Shown piece by piece: positions 43,048 through 49,698 of a stretch of DNA of 49,698 bases. The DNA comes from CAVPDE01 sp964580575 (lineage in GTDB: Bacteria; Desulfobacterota; DSM-4660; Desulfatiglandales; HGW-15): contig CAZOLJ010000029.1 of assembly GCA_964580575.1 (NCBI GenBank), positions 1-49,698 of the forward strand, written 5' to 3'. Position 1 is the stretch's first letter; the number at the start of each line of letters is the position of its first letter. The position numbers and the translations under genes are program-made. The notes beneath the pieces are model-generated. The model worked only from the letters and a program-made list of their open reading frames with translations, had not been told where the DNA came from and did not search any database.

Positions 43048-44697
43048 ATGCTCAAACTAATTCCTCTCGGCGGCCTGGGTGAAATCGGCCTGAACATGAT
43101 GGCTCTGGAGTACGGCGATCATGTTCTTGTCGTCGACTCGGGCCTCATGTTCCCTGAGGAGTACATGCCCGGCGTAGATGTGGTCATTCCGGACATTCAG
43201 TATCTGAGGGATAAAAGGGACAGCGTGAAGTGGATCGTGCTCACTCACGGCCACGAAGACCACATCGGCGCCATGCCTTTCCTCCTCAGGGAATTCGATC
43301 TCCCCGTGTTCGGAACAAGCTTTACGATCGAGTTGCTGAAAGAAAAACTGAAGGAGCACAATCTTCCCCAAGACGCCCGGCTTCAAAAAGTCAAACCTGG
43401 AGAGATTTCAGAGTTCGGCCCCTTCAAGATCGAGTACATCCGGGTCAATCACAGCATCCCAGACGGGGTGGGGCTTGCCATTGACACTCCCGAGGGCATT
43501 CTCGTCCACTCGGGGGATTTCAGAATGGACCAGACTCCTGTGGACGGCCAGGCCACGGACCTTCTCCGTTTTGCCCACTATGGCGAAAGAGGCGTCCTCG
43601 CGCTGCTTTCTGATTCCACCAATGTGGAGAAAGTGGGGTTTACCCTGAGCGAGCGTGAGGTGGCCAGGACCCTGGAGGGCCTGATGGAATCCTCCAGGGG
43701 ACGAGTGATGGTGGCCGTCTTTGCATCCAATATCACGCGCATTCAGCAAGTGGTGCACCTTGCCTCCAGGTTCCATCGAAAGATCCATTTCAGCGGAAAG
43801 AGCATGAGAACCAACGTGAGGATTGCCAAGGAAGAGGGGTTGCTTCGCGTCCCCCCTGACCTGGAAATTGAGGAGCATGAGATTGACCGGTTGCCCGATG
43901 ACGAGGTGGTGATGATCACCACAGGCAGCCAGGGAGAACCCATGTCCTCTCTCACCCGAATGGCTGAGAACCGTCACAAGGGGACCAAGATCAGGAAGGG
44001 GGACATGGTCATCCTGTCTTCGCGCTTTATCCCTGGCAACGAAAGAGCAATCACCGCTATCATCAACAACCTCTACCGCATGGGCGCTGAAGTCGTTTAT
44101 GAAAGAGTCTCCGACATCCACTCCTCCGGCCACGCCTACCAGGAAGAGTTGAAGCTCATGCTCCATCTCGTTAAGCCGAAGTATTTTATCCCGGTCCACG
44201 GAGAGTACCGGCACCTGGTCAAGCATGCCCAATTGGCCGGGCAAACAGGGATACCCTCGGACCGCCTCATCCTCGTGGAAGACGGCATGCCTGTGTGCTT
44301 TGATCGGGGGGAGGCGACGGTGGCAAAGCGCGTCCAGACGGGGAGAGTCCTCGTGGACGGCAAAGGGGTGGGGGACATCGGAGATGTGGTCCTGAGGGAT
44401 CGGCGAAGGCTCTCGGGAGATGGGGTGGTCGTCGTTCTTCTCGGAGTCGATGAACAGACCGGGGACATCATCTACGGTCCTGAGATCGTCTCAAGAGGGT
44501 TCGTGTTCGAAGATCACAGCGGATTCATTTTGGAGGAGGCAAAGAGCCTCGTGCTCCAGGTCGTGAACGAAATCGAAAACCGTTCTCACCTTGACTGGGC
44601 ACAGGTTGCGCCGGACATCAAGAAAAGCCTCAAGCGTTACTTCTTCAACACGATCGAGCGGCGCCCCCTCATTCTTCCGATCATTATGCCGGTTTAG
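43048..44697 (+). CDS. rnj: Ribonuclease J
   Basis: 549 residues from ATG at 43048 (MLKLIPLGGLGEIGLN), with a TGTGGAG ribosome site. It is a metallo-beta-lactamase RNase that processes and degrades RNA. The metal-binding HGHEDHIGA is near residues 67-74, with further ligands in DSTN and VHGEYRHL. Typical of most bacteria outside the gammaproteobacteria. The start sits at the end of a nested repeat. Confidence 0.92.
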   Translation: MLKLIPLGGLGEIGLNMMALEYGDHVLVVDSGLMFPEEYMPGVDVVIPDIQYLRDKRDSVKWIVLTHGHEDHIGAMPFLLREFDLPVFGTSFTIELLKEKLKEHNLPQDARLQKVKPGEISEFGPFKIEYIRVNHSIPDGVGLAIDTPEGILVHSGDFRMDQTPVDGQATDLLRFAHYGERGVLALLSDSTNVEKVGFTLSEREVARTLEGLMESSRGRVMVAVFASNITRIQQVVHLASRFHRKIHFSGKSMRTNVRIAKEEGLLRVPPDLEIEEHEIDRLPDDEVVMITTGSQGEPMSSLTRMAENRHKGTKIRKGDMVILSSRFIPGNERAITAIINNLYRMGAEVVYERVSDIHSSGHAYQEELKLMLHLVKPKYFIPVHGEYRHLVKHAQLAGQTGIPSDRLILVEDGMPVCFDRGEATVAKRVQTGRVLVDGKGVGDIGDVVLRDRRRLSGDGVVVVLLGVDEQTGDIIYGPEIVSRGFVFEDHSGFILEEAKSLVLQVVNEIENRSHLDWAQVAPDIKKSLKRYFFNTIERRPLILPIIMPV

Positions 44698-44749
44698 AAT
44701 TTCAAGTCGTCTGGATTTGCGATTTTTCTGATCAGAGGGTATTCTTTCA

Positions 44750-46957
44750 TTGAGCAACAAATCAAAGAACTCCGGCAATAAACCTCAAGGTGGGGAGAGA
44801 TCATTGAGGAAAGAGATTCGGGGCATCGTGTTCTTGCTTCTGGTCATCGTCCTGGGGGTGAGCCTGCTCTCCTTTCACCCCGCGGATCCGGTCTTTGGAA
44901 TCAAGACAGACCACGCCAAGAAGATATTCAATCTCTTTGGCCCGGTGGGCGCTCACCTTGCAGGATGGATCTTTCGCGCCCTCGGCTTTGCGTCCTTATG
45001 GCTGGTGGTGGTCTTTGGTGCTTTGTCCGTAATCTCATTTCGAGGTCTCCCATTTCCCTCCCTTGCCAAGAGCATTACCGCCACTTCGTGTCTTCTTCTT
45101 TCTTTTGCAGGGCTCCTGAATCTCTATCTGCCCCAGGAGATTGCGTACCGAGGAGGCAAAGTCATCAGCGGTGGTCTGATCGGCTACTTTCTCGCCCGTT
45201 TCACGACGAATCTCCTGAACGACTTTGGCGCTTGCATCATTATGGGAGCCGTCTTCATCATTTCTTTCATGGTCATTACCGACGCTTCCTTTGGATGGAT
45301 CTTTTCGAACCTTTATCTTTGGGGAAACAGCCTCATGAGGCGGATCAAAGAGCTCTCCATGAAAAAAAACGAACAAAAAAGGAAAAGGAGAGTCCGCGAG
45401 GAGTACATCGAAAGGGAAAAGACAAAACCCAAACGGCAGGTGACGATCGTCGAGCCCAAGCCCGAGCCCGTCAAGAAACCCGAGCAGGAAGCTTTTCCTT
45501 TCATGAATGTTGCTGGAGAGTTCAACCTTCCGCCCCTGGACCTTCTCACCAAAGCACCCACGGACAAGCCTGTCGAAATCCAGAAGGAAAGCCTGGAGAT
45601 GAACGCTCGCCGGCTTGAGGCGAAACTGGCCGATTTCGACGTGGAGGGCGAGGTGGTCGAGATTCTGCCCGGCCCGGTCATCACCATGTACGAACTCAAG
45701 CCTGCGCCGGGGGTCAAGATCAGCAAGGTCGCAGGCCTTTCCGATGATCTCGCTCTGGCCCTCCGCGCCCCCAGCGTCCGCATCGTCGCTCCTATCCCGG
45801 GAAAAGCCGCCATCGGCATCGAGATTCCCAATAACCAGAGAACCATTGTGTATCTCGAAGAGATTCTCTCCTCTCCGGCATTCAAGAACTCGCAACACAA
45901 ATTGACCATGGCTCTGGGAAAGGACATCACGGGCGCCCCTTTTGTCACCGACCTGGCCAAGATGCCGCATCTTCTGGTGGCCGGTGCGACCGGCTCTGGG
46001 AAGAGCGTGTGTTTGAACGCCATTATCAACAGCTTTCTCTTCAAAGCTTCTCCGGACATGCTCAGGTTCCTGATGATCGACCCCAAGCGGATCGAACTGA
46101 GCATGTACAACGATATCCCTCACCTGCTCCACCCCGTCGTCACGGAGCCCAAGGAAGCGACCAGGGCTCTCAAATGGGCTGTGGAGGAAATGGAGAGGCG
46201 ATATTGGCACCTCTCCGATCGCGGGGTGAGAAACATCGAGGCCTACAATAGAAAGGTCGTGAAGGAAAAAAGACCCCCCACGGCGGACAAGAAGGAAGGT
46301 TCGGACAAGCTCTTTCCCTATATCATCGTGATCATCGACGAGCTGGCTGATCTGATGATGACCTCTTCGAGAGACGTGGAAGAAGCGATTACCCGGCTGG
46401 CCCAGATGGCAAGGGCAGCAGGGATTCACCTGATCATTGCCACACAGAGGCCCTCTGTGGACGTTCTCACGGGAATCATCAAGGCCAATTTCCCGGCCCG
46501 CATCTCCTTCCAGGTCTCCTCCAGGGTGGACTCCAGGACCATCCTGGACTCCATCGGTGCTGAAAATCTTCTCGGCCAGGGTGACATGCTCTTTCTCCCG
46601 CCGGGCGTGGGCCGCATCGTGAGAATCCATGGAGCCTATATTTCCGAAGAGGAAATCAAGAGAGTGACGGATTTCCTCAAAGCCCAGATGAAACCCAGCT
46701 ATGACACGGACATCATGACCCAGGTGACCCAGGAAGCAAACGGGGAAGGCGAGGACATCGAACTGGACGAGAAGTTCGAAAAGGCCGTGGAGCTTGTGAT
46801 CCAGACTCGCCAGGCCTCCATCTCCATGATCCAGCGGAAGCTCAGGGTGGGCTACAACCGAGCCGCCAGAATGATCGAGGCCATGGAGAAGCAAGGGATC
46901 GTGGGCGCCTCGGACGGTATGAGGCCCAGAGAGGTGTTCGGCAGAAGAGAAGAATGA
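44750..46957 (+). CDS. ftsK: DNA translocase FtsK/SpoIIIE
   Basis: 735 residues from TTG at 44750; no in-frame ATG nearby. Four N-terminal membrane helices (about residues 20-185), a lysine/glutamate linker, then the motor with LVAGATGSGKSVCLN (Walker A, about residue 412) and VIIDELADLMM (Walker B). The gamma domain is at the C-terminus (QRKLRVGYNRAARMIE). It pumps the chromosome across the division septum. GAGGGT is about 11 bases before the start. Shorter linker than in E. coli. Confidence 0.93.
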   Translation: MSNKSKNSGNKPQGGERSLRKEIRGIVFLLLVIVLGVSLLSFHPADPVFGIKTDHAKKIFNLFGPVGAHLAGWIFRALGFASLWLVVVFGALSVISFRGLPFPSLAKSITATSCLLLSFAGLLNLYLPQEIAYRGGKVISGGLIGYFLARFTTNLLNDFGACIIMGAVFIISFMVITDASFGWIFSNLYLWGNSLMRRIKELSMKKNEQKRKRRVREEYIEREKTKPKRQVTIVEPKPEPVKKPEQEAFPFMNVAGEFNLPPLDLLTKAPTDKPVEIQKESLEMNARRLEAKLADFDVEGEVVEILPGPVITMYELKPAPGVKISKVAGLSDDLALALRAPSVRIVAPIPGKAAIGIEIPNNQRTIVYLEEILSSPAFKNSQHKLTMALGKDITGAPFVTDLAKMPHLLVAGATGSGKSVCLNAIINSFLFKASPDMLRFLMIDPKRIELSMYNDIPHLLHPVVTEPKEATRALKWAVEEMERRYWHLSDRGVRNIEAYNRKVVKEKRPPTADKKEGSDKLFPYIIVIIDELADLMMTSSRDVEEAITRLAQMARAAGIHLIIATQRPSVDVLTGIIKANFPARISFQVSSRVDSRTILDSIGAENLLGQGDMLFLPPGVGRIVRIHGAYISEEEIKRVTDFLKAQMKPSYDTDIMTQVTQEANGEGEDIELDEKFEKAVELVIQTRQASISMIQRKLRVGYNRAARMIEAMEKQGIVGASDGMRPREVFGRREE

Positions 46958-46986
46958 GCAAGTATTAGAAAGGCTAGGTTCCTCGT

Positions 46987-47658
46987 ATGATCAAGAGATA
47001 TTTAATGGCAGGATTTCTGCTCCTGTGTTTGTTTCCTTGGAGTGCCCTGGGGGAAGACCCGAAGTTGTCGTCGATTCTGGAAGGAATCAGAAAACGCTAT
47101 GGCCTTGTTCCCGGGTTGACCCTCACCTATGAGAGAGAAGTTGTCACCAAATCCATGGCCATGCTGGGCGATCAGGTGAAAGCCGAGGTGGCCACAGGCC
47201 TGATTCATTACAAGTCTCCTCATTCTTTGAAGTTCCAGCAAGAAACGCCTACCAAGGAAGTTCTGGTGACGGACGGCAATGTGCTCTGGTGGTACATCCA
47301 GGCCAAGAACCAGGCCCACCGCTACTCTTCGCACCAGCTGAGTCAGGAAGTGAAACTCCTCGGCGATATTTTCCAGGGGCTGAGGGGGGTGGAGCAAAGC
47401 TTTGTGATCCTGCAGAAGGGGGAGGATGACAAGGGAGCCCTGATTCTGGAAGTCACACCCAGCCCGTCGTGGGGGGATATCGATCACATTGATCTGACGA
47501 TCACCCCCGGCTCCTTTCACATCCAGAAGGTCGAGATCTACAACCTCCTTGGCGGCTTGACCCGGTTCAGGCTCGGAGACACCTTCAAGGAGGAGAGGTT
47601 CAAGGACGACTTCTTCAAATTCACACCGCCCCCAGGAACGCGCGTTATCGAAGAGTAG
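46987..47658 (+). CDS. lolA: Outer membrane lipoprotein carrier protein LolA family
   Basis: 223 residues. A signal peptide (residues 1-22, ALG|E) precedes the mature domain. Conserved segments include FQQETPTKEVLVTDGNVLWWY and FFKFTPPPGTRVIE, typical of LolA, which carries lipoproteins from the inner to the outer membrane. ftsK and lolA are also adjacent in E. coli. The stop (TAG at 47656-47658) lies in a micro-repeat. Confidence 0.85.
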   Translation: MIKRYLMAGFLLLCLFPWSALGEDPKLSSILEGIRKRYGLVPGLTLTYEREVVTKSMAMLGDQVKAEVATGLIHYKSPHSLKFQQETPTKEVLVTDGNVLWWYIQAKNQAHRYSSHQLSQEVKLLGDIFQGLRGVEQSFVILQKGEDDKGALILEVTPSPSWGDIDHIDLTITPGSFHIQKVEIYNLLGGLTRFRLGDTFKEERFKDDFFKFTPPPGTRVIEE

Positions 47659-47727
47659 GCAGTATGCAGTAGGGAGTATGCAGCAAGTGTTTCTGCCACC
47701 TACTCCTTACTGCTTACTTCTTACTGG
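47654..47727. repeat. GTAGGCAGTATGCAG micro-repeat palindrome, copy 2
   Basis: Left arm 47654-47684 (27 of 31 positions match 22953-22983) and a reverse-complement-type right arm 47700-47727 (TACTCCTTACTGCTTAC). It contains the lolA stop codon. Confidence 0.75.
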
Positions 47728-47750
47728 TATTTTGAGGCGGTGGCTCTCCC

Positions 47751-48902
47751 TTAGGTGCCCGTCATGACCTTTGAAAGGACCCGTCCTACTCGGCGCAGGC
47801 TCTGCAGGCTGTCCGCAGCCAGCAGATGATCCACGTAGGGCAGCACGGCTTGCATTCCCCTGCAAAGAGGCCTGTACTCAGGATCCCCGGCAAGGGGATT
47901 CAGCCAGATCACGGAGTGCACCTTGTCGGAAAGGGTTTGCATCTCCTTTTGGAGCAGGCTTCGGGCCCCAAGATCCCATCCATCGCTCATGATGACCACG
48001 ACAGTCCTCTTGTTGAGGTGCCTCTGCCCGTAACGCTCATGGAACTGCTGCAGGGATTCCCCGATGCGCGTCCCGCCGGACCAGTCCGGCACCTCGCCGG
48101 CAATCCTGCTGAGTGCTTTCTCCACAGGGAGCTTGCGGACAAAGAAGGTGATCCGCGAAAGGGAGGTGGAAAACACGTACACCTCCGATTGCGAACCGAT
48201 GCCCCGGAGACCCAGGAGAAAGGGCATCAGGAAACGGACGTACCGATCCATGGAGCCACTCACGTCCGCAAGAATCACCAGCTTCTTGAGCCTTTTTTTT
48301 CGCCTCCTGGAGAAGAGTTCGACGGGAAGGCCTTCGACCTTGAGGCTGCGCTTCAGGATCAGCCGGAAGTCCATGTCCCTGGCTTTCTTGGATCGCTTGA
48401 AACGTCTCGACTCCGCCACTCTGAAGGAAGCCATCATGTTCTTCAGAATGAGGTGAGCGACCTGGATGTCCCCTCTTTCGAATTGGGAAAGATCTTTCCT
48501 CTCGTAAAGCGCAACAGGGCTGTAAAGGGTCCCCTCCAGAGACTCTTTTTTGCCGGGCGCCAGCAGATCCACTCTGTCCTCAGTGGAACGCTGGGGTGGC
48601 GCCACCATGATCAGGTCCTCCGGGCTGGGAAGTGCCTCTTCCTCGCGATCCTCATGACCCTTTTCTTTAGGCTCTTCTGCCGGCCGCCAGAATTCTTCAA
48701 AGAGATCTTTGAAGAGCTTCCACTCCATGTCTCCCGCAACCAAGTTGGCCCGCAGGATGTTAAAGAAATCGTTCCTGTCTTGGAGCCCTGTTTCCTGCAC
48801 CCCTTTCAATGCGTCAACGATGCCCGTTGAGAAAACCTTGAACCCGTGGCTCCTCAAGAACCGCGCAAAAAGGATCACTCTCTCTGAAATGTTTCGCTCC
48901 AT
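47751..48902 (-). CDS. VWA-domain protein, CoxE-like
   Basis: 383 residues. The von Willebrand A domain has the MIDAS motif DVSGSMD (about residue 215). WSGGTRIGES and VIMSDGWDLG are the other MIDAS loop residues, typical of CoxE. The first 150 residues are helical with an acidic segment. CoxE works with a MoxR ATPase in metal-site maturation; here a MoxR gene follows on the same strand upstream. No CO dehydrogenase subunit is in the window. Confidence 0.85.
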   Translation of the reverse strand: MERNISERVILFARFLRSHGFKVFSTGIVDALKGVQETGLQDRNDFFNILRANLVAGDMEWKLFKDLFEEFWRPAEEPKEKGHEDREEEALPSPEDLIMVAPPQRSTEDRVDLLAPGKKESLEGTLYSPVALYERKDLSQFERGDIQVAHLILKNMMASFRVAESRRFKRSKKARDMDFRLILKRSLKVEGLPVELFSRRRKKRLKKLVILADVSGSMDRYVRFLMPFLLGLRGIGSQSEVYVFSTSLSRITFFVRKLPVEKALSRIAGEVPDWSGGTRIGESLQQFHERYGQRHLNKRTVVVIMSDGWDLGARSLLQKEMQTLSDKVHSVIWLNPLAGDPEYRPLCRGMQAVLPYVDHLLAADSLQSLRRVGRVLSKVMTGT

Positions 48903-48954
48903 CTTCCTGATACCAACTTTGATGCCTTCGCAAGGCTTCGGGAAAGCCTTCCTC

Positions 48955-49034
48955 CGTCATTCCGGCGAAAGCCGAAATCCAGAGTCTTCAAGTTGTCCCG
49001 AGTTCGCTGGACCCCGGTTTTCACCGCGGTGACG
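48955..49034. repeat. 80-bp dispersed palindromic element, copy 2
   Basis: The same ends and hairpins as copy 1 (3936-4015), and also 80 bp long: CGTCATTCCGGCGAAAG at one end and ACCCCGGTTTTCACCG with TGACG at the other. It lies between the CoxE-like and MoxR genes, about 45 kb from the first copy. Confidence 0.8.
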
Positions 49035-49086
49035 ACTCATTATCAACTCCTCCCACATTGGCTGTTGGCGAGAGAAATCTGGATCC

Positions 49087-49698
49087 TTAATCGACCCCCT
49101 CCAGAAATTCCGATCGCTTTGCCTGGTCGGCCCAGATCTCCTCGCTGAACCGCTTGATGTCATCCTGGTACTTGAGGATGCAGCCTACCGTCTCTCGCAC
49201 CACATCCTCGTCCAGATTCTTCCTTTCCATGGCGATCAACGCAGCCGCCCAGTCCAGGGTTTCGGAAATCCCCGGCTTCTTGAGGAAATCGAGGGTTCTG
49301 ATCTTCTTCATGAAATGCGCAACCTGCTTGGCCAGATTCTCCTCGATCTGAGGCACACGGGTCATCACGATCCGGTACTCCTTTTCAAAGGAGGGGTAAT
49401 CAATCCAGTGGTACAGGCATCTTCTTTTCAAAGCATCATGAACGTCTCGAGTCCTGTTGGAGGTGACAACGACCATGGGCCTCACTTTGGCCTTCACCGT
49501 TCCCACCTCCGGGATGGTGATTTGAAAATCAGAGAGGACTTCCAGGAGAAACGCCTCGAACTCCTCGTCCGAACGGTCCACCTCGTCGATCAGCAAGACC
49601 TGTGGCTTATCGAGGGGACTCTGGATGGCTTGCAGCAGCGGCCGTTTGATGAGAAAGTCCTCCCCATAGATGACCCGCTCGATTTCTTCTTTTCTTTT
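49087..49698 (-). CDS. MoxR-type AAA+ ATPase, partial (5' end outside window)
   Basis: 204 residues visible, ending at 49087; the N-terminal part, including Walker A, is beyond the window. Visible are GEDFLIKRPLLQAIQ, VLLIDEVDRSDEEFEAFLLE (Walker B), VVTSNRTRDVHDALKRRC (sensor 1 and arginine finger) and a helical C-terminal lid. The gene precedes the CoxE-like gene, which forms the usual MoxR-VWA pair. Confidence 0.88.
   Translation of the reverse strand, partial: KRKEEIERVIYGEDFLIKRPLLQAIQSPLDKPQVLLIDEVDRSDEEFEAFLLEVLSDFQITIPEVGTVKAKVRPMVVVTSNRTRDVHDALKRRCLYHWIDYPSFEKEYRIVMTRVPQIEENLAKQVAHFMKKIRTLDFLKKPGISETLDWAAALIAMERKNLDEDVVRETVGCILKYQDDIKRFSEEIWADQAKRSEFLEGVD

Noticed and set aside
45035..46894. 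A 619-codon open frame opposite ftsK
   Set aside because: Shadow of ftsK; no motif.
1..49698. tRNA, rRNA or phage genes
   Set aside because: I found no tRNA cloverleaf, TTCGAATC-type T loop, rRNA core or integrase.

Overview
The window is about 49.7 kb from a draft assembly; a run of 100 N at 40598-40697 is a scaffold gap. It carries the sulfate-activation and APS-reduction genes of a dissimilatory sulfate reducer (sat, aprBA, qmoABC), all on the minus strand between about 4.1 and 15.4 kb. Proteins such as a double-length UvrA, a LolA-family protein, FtsK and RNase J, together with the sulfate genes, point to a Desulfobacterota (former Deltaproteobacteria) organism. This is inferred from gene families only, and no ribosomal marker is present. 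dsrAB is not in the window.

Layout. 0-4 kb: two SEC-C zinc-motif proteins facing each other tail to tail, and a small zinc-ribbon protein. 4-15.4 kb (minus strand, so transcription reads sat, then aprB-aprA, then an ETF-quinone oxidoreductase, then qmoA-qmoB-qmoC). 15.4-24 kb: polyprenyl synthase, RimO, a lipoprotein, a radical SAM protein that overlaps cca tail to tail, a four-helix-bundle protein, a HOGA-like aldolase and an MBL-fold hydrolase. 24-33 kb: RlmI, an MFS transporter, pirin and alpha/beta hydrolase (overlapping), an HTH/two-CW protein, threonine aldolase and a methyltransferase, a peptide-deformylase-like protein, and a PLP trans-sulfuration enzyme. 33-39 kb: DUF5618 and a tandem double UvrA. 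39-50 kb: cold-shock protein, sucCD (split by the gap), TatA, SSB, RNase J, FtsK, a LolA-family protein, CoxE-like VWA protein and a partial MoxR ATPase.

How the core works. Sat activates sulfate to APS, AprBA reduces APS to sulfite and AMP, and QmoABC links the menaquinone pool to AprBA. The ETF-quinone oxidoreductase between apr and qmo would feed electrons from acyl-CoA dehydrogenases into the same pool (inference).

Most notable observations. (1) aprB has an in-frame TGA at codon 50, exactly where the family has a conserved cluster-ligand cysteine (CWE-TGA-MCC). It is a selenocysteine candidate, an inactivating mutation or a sequencing error. (2) sat and aprBA have near-identical promoters (TTGACA, 18 nt, TAGATT, with a shared T-rich upstream block), and the apr and qmo leaders each contain an intrinsic-terminator hairpin before the first gene. 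(3) The intergenic spaces hold a family of degenerate micro-repeat palindromes, several overlapping stop codons, one nested inside another, and one family inserted in frame in a protein gene. (4) A C-rich palindromic repeat lies in frame inside uvrA.
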